Under the pieces are notes generated by a model, which was given only the letters and a program-made list of their open reading frames with translations, searched no databases and was not told where the DNA came from. Below, one piece after another: positions 8,787 through 17,378 of a stretch of 17,378 nucleotides of DNA. The stretch spans positions 1 through 17,378 of the forward strand of contig CAJNAR010000128.1 of assembly GCA_905220665.1 (NCBI GenBank), given 5' to 3'. Source of the DNA: Albugo candida (taxonomy: Eukaryota; Oomycota; Peronosporomycetes; Albuginales; Albuginaceae). Numbering within the stretch: the stretch's first letter is position 1; each line of letters begins with the position of its first letter. The position numbers were made by a program, and so were the translations under genes.

Positions 8787-9072
8787 GAATTTGTTAAATG
8801 TGATTTATGAAATATGATTGTTTATGGGAAATAAGGCTGAGGATTTCGACCTTCGATCCAGTTTGACGATTGGCACCTTCACATTGATTGATCGAAAATT
8901 CTTGCTATCAAAAATTTGATTAGTGATGTTCCCGAGGAAACAAAAAACTCTACTATGGACTTTTCAATGATGCTCGACGAGGACGATCTTGTGGACACAT
9001 TGATCTTGTATTTGAGAAAATAGAGAGAAATTACACCAAGCTTATCAAATCTCGAGAGTTTACAGAAGTAAT
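8787..9072 (+). repeat. Monomer 16 (286 bp; internal deletion, beta)
   Basis: The 5' block runs to AAATAAGGCT and jumps directly to GAGGATTTCGACC at about 8838/8839. Relative to a complete monomer about 290 bp are missing, including the whole middle block and the second invariant stretch. At most one shared base (T) lies at the junction. A further 3 bp are missing in CTTCACATTGATTG. The beta 3' half and CAGAAGTAAT tail are intact, so this is the damaged y-beta half of a dimer. Confidence 0.95.
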
Positions 9073-9650
9073 GAATTTGTTAAATGTGATTTATGAAATA
9101 TGATTGTTTATGGGAAATAAGGCTCGTAAAGTTTTCTACTAGGTTGAAAAAGATTCACAACTTACTACTCGTTCCATTATTTCATTACGCTCGTTTGTGT
9201 GTGGTCTTGTAGAAAGGACGTTGCCCGCACGCAGTGTTTTTGGAACCTTTGAGATTGTCTCATTACAGTTGTATTCTAGCGTGACTGGATACATATCTGT
9301 ATTCGACCGACAGAATAAAAATGTTACGTTTGTTACAGCGCGTATTTCTCACTGCATAATATAACATAGAACACACAACGTCTTGAACTCGCCGAACGTT
9401 TTTCCTAAATCATGAGGATTTCGACCTTCGATCCAGTTTGACGATCGGCACTTTCACAGCACTGATTGAACGAAAATTGTTGCTATCCAAAATTTGATTG
9501 GTGATGTTCCCGAATAAACAAAAAACTCTACTATGGGCTTTTCAATGATGCTCGACGAGGACGATCTTGTGGACACATGGATCTTGTACTTGAGAAAATA
9601 GAGAGAAGTTACACCAAGCTTATCAAATCTTGAGAGTTTACTCAAGTAGT
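9073..9650 (+). repeat. Monomer 17 (578 bp; z-alpha)
   Basis: Near twin of monomer 15 (shared TTCTAGCGTGAC and GTTTTCTACTAGG), lying two monomers away as expected for the dimer period. Confidence 0.95.
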
Positions 9651-10229
9651 GAATTTGTTAAATGTGATTTATGAAATATGATTGTTTATGGGAAATAAGG
9701 CTCGTAAAGTTTTCTACTAGGTTGAAAAAGATTCACAACTTACTACTCGTTCCATTAATTCATTACGCTCGTTTGTGTGTGGTCTTGTAGAAAGGACGTT
9801 GCCCGCACGCAGTGTTTTTGGAACCTTTGAGATTGTCTCATTACAGTTGTATTCTAGGGTGACTGGATACATATCTGTATTCGACCGACAGAATAGAAAT
9901 GTTACGAAGATTACATGGAATCTTTCTTACTGCATAATATAACATAGAACACACAACGTCTTGAACTCGCCGAACGTTTTTTTCTAAATCATGAGGATTT
10001 CGACCTTCGATCCAGTTTGACGATTGGCACCTTCACAGCATTGATTGATCGAAAATTCTTGCTATCAAAAATTTGATTAGTGATGTTCCCGAGGAAACGA
10101 AAAACTCTACTACGGGCTTTTCAATGATGCTCGACGAGGACGATCTTGTGGACACATTGATCTTGTACTTGAGAAAATAGAGAGAAATTGCACCAAGCTT
10201 ATCAAATCTTGAGAGTTTACTCAAGTAGT
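9651..10229 (+). repeat. Monomer 18 (579 bp; y-beta, TCAAGTAGT tail)
   Basis: Last copy with a y middle block. Its 3' half has CTACTACGGGC and AATTGCACC and ends TCAAGTAGT instead of CAGAAGTAAT, markers shared with monomer 26. It therefore joins a y-beta front to the 3' end typical of the right half of the window. Confidence 0.95.
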
Positions 10230-10809
10230 GAATTTGTTAAATGTGATTTATGAAATATGATTGTTTATGGGAAATAAGGCTCGTAAAGTTTTCTTACTAG
10301 GTTGAAAAAGATTCACAACTTACTACTCGTTCCATTAATTCATTACGCTCGTTTGTGTGTGGTCTTGTAGGAAGGACGTTGCCCGCGCACAGCGTTCATG
10401 GACCCTCTGAGATTGTCTCATTACAGTTGTATTCTAGGGCGACTGAATATATATATGTATTCTACTGACATAAAAGAATATTACGTTTATTACAGCGCAT
10501 ATTTCTCACTGCATAATATAACATAGAACACACAACGTCTTGAACTCGCCGAACGTTTTTTTCTAAATCATCAGGATTTCGACCTTCGATCCAGTCTTGA
10601 AGATCGGCACTTTCACAGCACTGATTGAACGAAAATTGTTGCTATCAAAAATTTGATTGGTGATGTTCCCGAATAAACAAAAAACTCTACTATGGACTTT
10701 TCAATGATGCTCGACGAGGACGATCTTGTGGACACATGGATCTTGTACTTGAGAAAATAGAGAGAAATTGCACCAAGCTTATCAAATCTTGAGAGTTTAC
10801 TCAAGTAGT
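10230..10809 (+). repeat. Monomer 19 (580 bp; divergent x-alpha)
   Basis: It carries a cluster of rare changes at about 10386-10453: CGCGCACAGCGTTCATGG, ACCCTCTGAG and GGCGACTGAATATATATATG. The same cluster reappears only in monomer 28. The 3' half has CATCAGGATT and CTTGAAGATCGG, shared with monomer 29. Confidence 0.95.
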
Positions 10810-11389
10810 GAATTTGTTAAATGTGATTTATGAAATATGATTGTTTATGGGAAATAAGGCTCGTAAAGTTTTCTTACTAGGTTGAAAAAGATTCACAACT
10901 TACTACTCGTTCCATTAATTCATTACGTTTGTTTGTGTGTGGTCTTGTAGGAAGGACGTTGCCCGCACGCAGCGTTTATGGAACCTTTGTGATTGTCTCA
11001 TTACAACTGTATTCTAGGGTGACTGGATACATATATGTATTCCACTGACATAAAAGAATATTACGTTTATTACAGCGCATATTTCTCACTGCATAATATA
11101 ACATAGAACACACAACGTCTTGAACTCGCCGAACGTTTTTTTCTAAATCATCAGGATTTCGACCTTCGATCCAGTCTTGACGATCGGCACTTTCACAGCA
11201 CTGATTGAACGAAAATTGTTGCTATCAAAAATTTGATTGGTGATGTTCCCGAATAAACAAAAAACTCTACTATGGACTTTTCAATGATGCTCGACGAGGA
11301 CGATCTTGTGGACACATTGATCTTGTACTTGAGAAAATAGAGAGAAATTACACCAAGCTTATCAAATCTTGAGAGTTTACAGAAGTAGT
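10810..11389 (+). repeat. Monomer 20 (580 bp; x-alpha, CAGAAGTAGT tail)
   Basis: It has GCAGCGTTTATGG, the intact x palindrome and CATCAGGATT, the alpha block with ACATTGATC, and a CAGAAGTAGT tail. That tail is otherwise found only in the adjoining 671-bp monomers, so the junction with that block seems to have been converted or to be where it started. Confidence 0.95.
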
Positions 11390-12060
11390 GAATTTGTTAA
11401 ATGTGATTTATGCAATCTGATTGGTTATGAGAAATAAGGCTCGTCAAAGAGTTTTTACCAGATTGAAAAAGATCACAACTTCCTACTTGTTCCATTAATT
11501 CATTATCGATGAATTGTAAGATCTAGAGTCAAATTGTTATAGAATGTGAATTATGAACAAGTGTACTAATGTAGTTGAAGTAAGCACTAATGTACATACG
11601 TTTCTTTATAGTGATCTTGTAGAAAGGACGTTGCCCGCACCCAGTGTTTATGGAACCTTTGTGATTGTCTCATTACAACTGTATTCTAGGGTGACTGGAT
11701 ACATATATGTATTCCACTAACATAAAAGAATATTACGTTTATTACAGCGCATATTTCTCACTGCATAATATAACATAGAACACACAACGTCTTGAACTCG
11801 CCGAACGTTTTTTTCTACATCATGAGGATTTCGACCTTCGATCCAGTTTGACGATCGGCACCTTCACAGCATTGATTGATCGAAAATTCTAGCTATCTAA
11901 AATTTGATTGGTGATGTTCCCGAGGAAACAAAAAACTCTACTTTGGGCTTTTCAATGATGCTCGACGAGGACGATCTTGTGGACACATTGATCTTGTACT
12001 TGAGAAAATAGAGAGAAATTACACCAAGCTTATCAAATCTTGAGAGTTTACAGAAGTAGT
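11390..12060 (+). repeat. Monomer 21 (671 bp; long form, first of four)
   Basis: Long form with the 93-bp segment, CGCACCCAGTG, CCACTAACATAAAAG, TTCTACATCATGAGG and a beta-like 3' block (TTCTAGCTATCTAAAA, ACTTTGGGC). It differs from the next three copies by GATTGGTTATGAG and AATTGTTATAGAATG. Confidence 0.97.
11506..11598 (+). repeat. 93-bp extra segment in monomer 21
   Basis: Same position and length as in monomer 6, with AAATTGTTATAGAATG where monomers 22-24 read AAATTGCAATAAAATG. Confidence 0.85.
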
Positions 12061-12731
12061 GAATGTGTTAAATGTGATTTATGCAATCTGATTGTTTATG
12101 AGAAATAAGGCTCGTCAAAGAGTTTTTACCAGATTGAAAAAGATCACAACTTCCTACTTGTTCCATTAATTCATTATCGATGAATTGTAAGATCTAGAGT
12201 CAAATTGCAATAAAATGTGAATTATGAACAAGTGTACTAATGTAGTTGAAGTAAGCACTAATGTACATACGTTTCTTTATAGTGATCTTGTAGAAAGGAC
12301 GTTGCCCGCACCCAGTGTTTATGGAACCTTTGTGATTGTCTCATTACAACTGTATTCTAGGGTGACTGGATACATATATGTATTCCACTAACATAAAAGA
12401 ATATTACGTTTATTACAGCGCATATTTCTCACTGCATAATATAACATAGAACACACAACGTCTTGAACTCGCCGAACGTTTTTTTCTACATCATGAGGAT
12501 TTCGACCTTCGATCCAGTTTGACGATCGGCACCTTCACAGCATTGATTGATCGAAAATTCTAGCTATCTAAAATTTGATTGGTGATGTTCCCGAGGAAAC
12601 AAAAAACTCTACTTTGGGCTTTTCAATGATGCTCGACGAGGACGATCTTGTGGACACATTGATCTTGTACTTGAGAAAATAGAGAGAAATTACACCAAGC
12701 TTATCAAATCTTGAGAGTTTACAGAAGTAGT
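12061..12731 (+). repeat. Monomer 22 (671 bp; long form)
   Basis: Nearly identical to monomers 23 and 24. The one private change I see is in the opening motif, GAATGTGTTAAATG in place of GAATTTGTTAAATG. Confidence 0.97.
12177..12269 (+). repeat. 93-bp extra segment in monomer 22
   Basis: Same segment, with AAATTGCAATAAAATG and an unaltered GTTGAAGTAAGC. Confidence 0.85.
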
Positions 12732-13402
12732 GAATTTGTTAAATGTGATTTATGCAATCTGATTGTTTATGAGAAATAAGGCTCGTCAAAGAGTTTTTAC
12801 CAGATTGAAAAAGATCACAACTTCCTACTTGTTCCATTAATTCATTATCGATGAATTGTAAGATCTAGAGTCAAATTGCAATAAAATGTGAATTATGAAC
12901 AAGTGTACTAATGTAGTTGAAGAAAGCACTAATGTACATACGTTTCTTTATAGTGATCTTGTAGAAAGGACGTTGCCCGCACCCAGTGTTTATGGAACCT
13001 TTGTGATTGTCTCATTACAACTGTATTCTAGGGTGACTGGATACATATATGTATTCCACTAACATAAAAGAATATTACGTTTATTACAGCGCATATTTCT
13101 CACTGCATAATATAACATAGAACACACAACGTCTTGAACTCGCCGAACGTTTTTTTCTACATCATGAGGATTTCGACCTTCGATCCAGTTTGACGATCGG
13201 CACCTTCACAGCATTGATTGATCGAAAATTCTAGCTATCTAAAATTTGATTGGTGATGTTCCCGAGGAAACAAAAAACTCTACTTTGGGCTTTTCAATGA
13301 TGCTCGACGAGGACGATCTTGTGGACACATTGATCTTGTACTTGAGAAAATAGAGAGAAATTACACCAAGCTTATCAAATCTTGAGAGTTTACAGAAGTA
13401 GT
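12732..13402 (+). repeat. Monomer 23 (671 bp; long form)
   Basis: Private change GTTGAAGAAAGC (GTTGAAGTAAGC in the other three); otherwise I find it identical to monomers 22 and 24 across the stretches compared. Confidence 0.97.
12848..12940 (+). repeat. 93-bp extra segment in monomer 23
   Basis: Same segment; the only copy with GTTGAAGAAAGC. Confidence 0.85.
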
Positions 13403-14073
13403 GAATTTGTTAAATGTGATTTATGCAATCTGATTGTTTATGAGAAATAAGGCTCGTCAAAGAGTTTTTACCAGATTGAAAAAGATCACAACTTCCTACT
13501 TGTTCCATTAATTCATTATCGATGAATTGTAAGATCTAGAGTCAAATTGCAATAAAATGTGAATTATGAACAAGTGTACTAATGTAGTTGAAGTAAGCAC
13601 TAATGTACATACGTTTCTTTATAGTGATCTTGTAGAAAGGACGTTGCCCGCACCCAGTGTTTATGGAACCTTTGTGATTGTCTCATTACAACTGTATTCT
13701 AGGGTGACTGGATACATATATGTATTCCACTAACATAAAAGAATATTACGTTTATTACAGCGCATATTTCTCACTGCATAATATAACATAGAACACACAA
13801 CGTCTTGAACTCGCCGAACGTTTTTTTCTACATCATGAGGATTTCGACCTTCGATCCAGTTTGACGATCGGCACCTTCACAGCATTGATTGATCGAAAAT
13901 TCTAGCTATCTAAAATTTGATTGGTGATGTTCCCGAGGAAACAAAAAACTCTACTTTGGGCTTTTCAATGATGCTCGACGAGGACGATCTTGTGGACACA
14001 TTGATCTTGTACTTGAGAAAATAGAGAGAAATTACACCAAGCTTATCAAATCTTGAGAGTTTACAGAAGTAGT
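13403..14073 (+). repeat. Monomer 24 (671 bp; long form, last of four)
   Basis: Last member of the homogeneous block. It ends in CAGAAGTAGT and abuts the truncated monomer 25. Confidence 0.97.
13519..13611 (+). repeat. 93-bp extra segment in monomer 24
   Basis: Same segment, indistinguishable from that of monomer 22 by eye. Confidence 0.85.
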
Positions 14074-14454
14074 GAATTTGTTAAATGTGACTTATATAAA
14101 TGTATTCCACTGACAGAAAAGAAATATTACGTTTATTATAGCGCATATTTCTCACTGCATATTATAACATAGAACACACAACGTCTTGAACTCGCCGAAC
14201 GTTTTTTTCTACATCATGAGGATTTCGACCTTCGATCCAGTTTGACGATCGGCACCTTCACAGCATTGATTGATCGAAAATTGTTGCTATCCAAAATTTG
14301 ATTAGTGATGTTCCCGAATAAACAAAAAACTCTACTATGGGCTTTTCAATGATGCTCGACGAGGACGATCTTGTGGACACATGGATCTTGTACTTGAGAA
14401 AATAGAGAGAAGTTACACCAAGCTTATCAAATCTTGAGAGTTTACTCAAGTAGT
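14074..14454 (+). repeat. Monomer 25 (381 bp; internal deletion, hybrid 3' block)
   Basis: After GAATTTGTTAAATGTGAC the sequence jumps, at about 14091-14100 (TTATATAAATGTATTCC), into the middle block, losing about 200 bp that include the first GTCTTGTAG region. The 3' block mixes classes: GATCGAAAATT from beta, then GTTGC and GAATAAAC from alpha. It forms the right border of the 671-bp block. Confidence 0.95.
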
Positions 14455-15033
14455 GATTTTGTTAAATGTGATTTATGAAATATGATTGTTTATGGGAAAT
14501 AAGGCTCGTAAAGTTTTCTTACTAGGTTGAAAAAGATTCACAACTTACTACTCGTTCCATTAATTCATTACGCTCGTTTGTGTGTGGTCTTGTAGGAAGG
14601 ACGTTGCCCGCACGCAGTGTTTATGGAACCTTTGTGATTGTCTCATTACAACTGTATTCTAGGGTGACTGGATACATATATGTATTCCACTGACATAAAA
14701 GAATATTACGTTTATTACAGCGCATATTTCTCACTGCATAATATAACATAGAACACACAACGTCTTGAACTCGCCGAACGTTTTTTTCTAAATCATGAGG
14801 ATTTCGACCTTCGATCCAGTTTGACGATTGGCACCTTCACAGCATTGATTGATCAAAAATTCTTGCTATCTAAAATTTGATTAGTGATGTTCCCGAGGAA
14901 ACAAAAAACTCTACTACGGGCTTTTCAATGATGCTCGACGAGGACGATCTTGTGGACACATTGATCTTGTACTTGAGAAAATAGAGAGAAATTGCACCAA
15001 GCTTATCAAATCTTGAGAGTTTACTCAAGTAGT
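14455..15033 (+). repeat. Monomer 26 (579 bp; x-beta)
   Basis: Starts GATTTTGTTAAATG, with one change in the opening motif shared with monomers 28 and 29. The middle is the x version with the intact palindrome. The 3' block is beta with GATCAAAAATTC, TATCTAAAATTTG, CTACGGGC and ATTGCACC. The TCTAAAA change puts an in-frame TAG into the 63-codon minus-strand frame. Confidence 0.95.
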
Positions 15034-15611
15034 GAATTTGTTAAATGTGATTTATGAAATATGATTGTTTATGGGAAATAAGGCTCGTAAAGTTTTCTTA
15101 CTAGGTTGAAAAAGATTCACAACTTACTACTCGTTCCAGTAATTCATTACGCTCGTTTGTGTGTGGTCTTGTAGGAAGGACGTTGCCCGCACGCAGTGTT
15201 TACGGAACCTTTGTGATTGTCTCATTACAACTGTATTCTAGGGTGACTGGATACATATATGTATTCGACCGACAGAATAGAAATGTTACGTTTGTTACAG
15301 CGCGTATTTCTCACTGCATAATATAACATAGAACACACAACGTCTTGAACTCGCCGAACGTTTTTTTCTAAATCATGAGGATTTCGACCTTCGATCCAGT
15401 TTGACGATCGGCACTTTCACAGCACTAATTGAACGAAAATTGTTGCTATCCAAAATTTGATTGGTGATGTTCCCGAATAAACAAAAAACTCTACTATGGA
15501 CTTTTCAATGATGCTCGACGAGGACGATCTTGTGGACACATGGATCTTGTACTAGAAAACAGATGGAAATTACACCAAGCTTATCAAATCTTGAGAGTTT
15601 ACTCAAGTAGT
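15034..15611 (+). repeat. Monomer 27 (578 bp; z-alpha with GTACTAGAAAAC tail)
   Basis: It has CCAGTAATTC, GTGTTTACGG, the intact palindrome followed by the z sequence TTCGACCGACAG, and CACTAATTGAACG. The 3' region has lost 2 bp and changed to GTACTAGAAAACAGATGG, shared only with monomers 28 and 30. Confidence 0.95.
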
Positions 15612-16189
15612 GATTTTGTTAAATGTGATTTATGAAATATGATTGTTTATGGGAAATAAGGCTCGTAAAGTTTTCTTACTAGGTTGAAAAAGATTCACAA
15701 CTTACTACTCGTTCCATTAATTCATTACGCTCGTTTGTGTGTGGTCTTGTAGGAAGGACGTTGCCCGCGCACAGCGTTCATGGACCCTCTGAGATTGTCT
15801 CACTACAGTTGTATTCTAGGGCGACTGAATATATATATGTATTCCACTGCCAGAAAAGAAATATTACGTTTGTTAGAGCGCGTATTTCTCAGTGCATAAT
15901 ATAACATAGAACACACAACGTCTTGAACTCGCCGAACGTTTTTTTCCAAATCATGACGATTTCGACCTTCGATCCAGTTTGACGATCGGCACTTTCACAG
16001 CACTAATTGAACGAAAATTGTTGCTATCCAAAATTTGATTGGTGATGTTCCCGAATAAACAAAAAACTCTACTATGGACTTTTCAATGATGCTCGACGAG
16101 GACGATCTTGTGGACACATTGATCTTGTACTAGAAAACAGATGGAAATTACACCAAGCTTATCAAATCTTGAGAGTTTACTCAAGTAGT
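15612..16189 (+). repeat. Monomer 28 (578 bp; mosaic of monomers 19 and 27)
   Basis: The first half carries the rare monomer-19 cluster (CGCGCACAGCGTTCATGG, ACCCTCTGAG, GGCGACTGAATATATATATG). The second half carries the monomer-27 markers (CACTAATTGAACG, GTACTAGAAAACAGATGG). Between them it has private CCACTGCCAGAAAAG, GTTAGAGCGCG and CATGACGATT. Confidence 0.95.
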
Positions 16190-16769
16190 GATTTTGTTAA
16201 ATGTGATTTATGAAATATGATTGTTTATGGGAAATAAGGCTCGTAAAGTTTTCTTACTAGGTTGAAAAAGATTCACAACTTACTACTCGTTCCATTAATT
16301 CATTACGCTCGTTTGTGTGTGGTCTTGTAGGAAGGACGTTGCCCGCACGCAGTGTTTATGGAACCTTTGTGATTGTCTCATTACAACTGTATTCTAGGGT
16401 GACTGGATACATATATGTATTCCACTGACATAAAAGAATATTACGTTTATTACAGCGCATATTTCTCACTGCATAATATAACATAGAACACACAACGTCT
16501 TGAACTCGCCGAACGTTTTTTTCTAAATCATCAGGATTTCGACCTTCGATCCAGTCTTGAAGATCGGCACTTTCACAGCACTGATTGAACGAAAATTGTT
16601 GCTATCAAAAATTTGATTGGTGATGTTCCCGAATAAACAAAAAACTCTACTATGGACTTTTCAATGATGCTCGACGAGGACGATCTTGTGGACACATTGA
16701 TCTTGTACTTGAGAAAATAGAGAGAAATTGCACCAAGCTTATCAAATCTTGAGAGTTTACTCAAGTAGT
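16190..16769 (+). repeat. Monomer 29 (580 bp; mosaic of monomers 20 and 19)
   Basis: The first half matches monomer 20 (GTAGGAAGG, GTGTTTATGG, intact palindrome). The second half matches monomer 19 (CATCAGGATT, CTTGAAGATCGG, ATTGCACC, TCAAGTAGT), except for ACATTGATC, which is as in monomer 20. Confidence 0.95.
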
Positions 16770-17347
16770 GAATTTGTTAAATGTGATTTATGAAATATGA
16801 TTGTTTATGGGAAATAAGGCTCGTAAAGGTTTCTTACTAGGTTGAAAAAGATTCACAACTTACTACTCGTTCCAGTAATTCATTACGCTCGTTTGTGTGT
16901 GGTCTTGTAGGAAGGACGTTGCCCGCACGCAGTGTTTATGGAACCTTTGTGATTGTCTCATTACAACTGTATTCTAGGGTGACTGGATACATATATGTAT
17001 TCGACCGACAGAATAGAAATGTTACGTTTGTTACAGCGCGTATTTCTCACTGCATAATATAACATAGAACACACAACGTCTTGAACTCGCCGAACGTTTT
17101 TTTCTAAATCATGAGGATTTCGACCTTCGATCCAGTTTGACGATCGGCACTTTCACAGCACTAATTGAACGAAAATTGTTGCTATCTAAAATTTGATTGG
17201 TGATGTTCCCGAGGAAACAAAAAACTCTACTATGGACTTTTCAATGATGCTCGACGAGGACGATCTTGTGGACACATTGATCTTGTACTAGAAAACAGAT
17301 GGAAATTACACCAAGCTTATCAAATCTTGAGAGTTTACTCAAGTAGT
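16770..17347 (+). repeat. Monomer 30 (578 bp; like monomer 27)
   Basis: Follows monomer 27 through CCAGTAATTC, the palindrome plus z middle, CACTAATTGAACG and GTACTAGAAAACAGATGG. It differs by TATCTAAAATTTG and GAGGAAAC, beta markers inside an otherwise alpha 3' block. Confidence 0.95.
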
Positions 17348-17378
17348 GAATTTGTTAAATGTGATTTATGAAATATGA
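17348..17378 (+). repeat. Monomer 31 (first 31 bp, cut by the window edge)
   Basis: Opening motif GAATTTGTTAAATGTGA and the following bases of a further copy, showing that the array continues beyond the window. Confidence 0.95.

Larger units (their letters stand above)
5892..10229 (+). repeat. Two-monomer higher-order repeat (~1158 bp), four units
   Basis: z-alpha monomers (11, 13, 15, 17) alternate strictly with y-beta monomers (12, 14, 16, 18). Unit starts at 5892, 7050, 8209 and 9073 give periods of 1158, 1159 and 864 bp; the short one is explained by the deletion in monomer 16. Copies two apart share private markers (for example TTCTAGCGTGAC in 15 and 17), whereas neighbours differ throughout the middle and 3' blocks. 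Monomers 4-5 (1743-2901, 1159 bp) are an isolated unit of the same kind. Confidence 0.92.
11390..14073 (+). repeat. Homogeneous block of four 671-bp long monomers
   Basis: Four consecutive units start exactly 671 bp apart (11390, 12061, 12732, 13403), with the next start at 14074. I see only a handful of single-base differences among them, far fewer than between ordinary neighbours in the array. Shared diagnostic changes, such as CGCACCCAGTG, CCACTAACATAAAAG, TTCTACATCATGAGG and TTCTAGCTATC, are not found together elsewhere in the window. This indicates recent amplification or homogenisation of one long monomer. Confidence 0.95.
1..17378 (+). repeat. Satellite-type tandem array, ~580-bp monomer, about 30 copies
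   Basis: The window consists entirely of head-to-tail copies of one unit that begins GAATTTGTTAAATGTGA. Starts lie at 1, 580, 1161, 1743, 2322, 2902, 3574, 4153, 4731, 5313, 5892, 6470, 7050, 7629, 8209, 8787, 9073, 9651, 10230, 10810, 11390, 12061, 12732, 13403, 14074, 14455, 15034, 15612, 16190, 16770 and 17348. Most units are 578-582 bp, five are 671-672 bp and two are shortened (286 and 381 bp). No unit is inverted and no unrelated DNA interrupts the array. Monomer 1 is about 37% G+C with CpG at its expected frequency. No stretch of the window holds a recognisable gene. This is what satellite DNA of a eukaryotic chromosome looks like; a spacer repeat or a repeat transcribed as non-coding RNA are alternatives that sequence alone cannot exclude. 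Confidence 0.97.

Noticed and set aside
1..17378. CRISPR array
   Set aside because: The repeat unit is about 580 bp with no short repeat/unique spacer alternation; everything between repeat landmarks is itself repeated.
1..17378. Transposon or LTR element as the array unit
   Set aside because: Monomers show no terminal inverted repeats, LTR-type TG...CA ends, target-site duplications or transposase/reverse transcriptase frames. An ancient origin from a non-autonomous element cannot be excluded without outside copies.

Overview
The whole window is one uninterrupted tandem array of satellite-type DNA. I count 30 head-to-tail copies plus a 31-bp start of a 31st, all in the same orientation, with a basic monomer of about 578-582 bp. 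I see no convincing protein-coding gene, rRNA, tRNA, CRISPR array or transposase. The window opens and closes inside the array, so its true ends and flanking DNA are not visible. Long non-coding monomers, nested higher-order repeats and locally homogenised copies point to a eukaryotic satellite (centromeric, subtelomeric, sex- or B-chromosome, or spacer-like). Monomer 1 has 212 G+C in 579 bp (about 37%) and about 21 CpG against roughly 19 expected, so CpG is not depleted. That argues against a heavily CpG-methylated genome such as a vertebrate's and fits many invertebrates. I cannot name the species or match the repeat to a known satellite.

Layout. Monomers are numbered from 1 and start at the GAATTTGTTAAATGTGA motif. 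Each is built of a 5' block, a middle block with three main versions (called x, y and z here), a 3' block with two main versions (alpha: ...GAACGAAAATTGTTGC... with GAATAAAC; beta: ...GATCGAAAATTCTTGC... with GAGGAAAC), and a tail ending in TCAAGTAGT or in CAGAAGTA(A/G)T. Monomers 1-10 (1-5891) are a mixed set. Within it, monomers 1-5 reappear, with one extra monomer, as monomers 7 and 9-12. Monomer 6 is a long 672-bp form. Monomers 11-18 (5892-10229) are a regular two-monomer higher-order repeat of about 1158 bp (z-alpha followed by y-beta), in which monomer 16 has lost about 290 bp. Monomers 19-20 are divergent. Monomers 21-24 (11390-14073) are four almost identical copies of exactly 671 bp, each carrying a 93-bp segment absent from the 580-bp form. 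Monomer 25 (381 bp) is truncated by an internal deletion of about 200 bp. Monomers 26-30 are mosaics that share markers with monomers 18-20 on the other side of the 671-bp block.

The short open frames in the array (63 codons on the minus strand in half of the copies, 78 codons in three, 73 on the plus strand in one) look incidental. The 63-codon frame starts at TTG rather than ATG, the differences between copies I compared are all amino-acid changing, and the frame is broken in many monomers. What stands out is the turnover history (higher-order repeats, block duplications, conversion mosaics, a recently expanded long-monomer class) and two stretches, 40 bp and 30 bp long, that are identical in every monomer that contains them.
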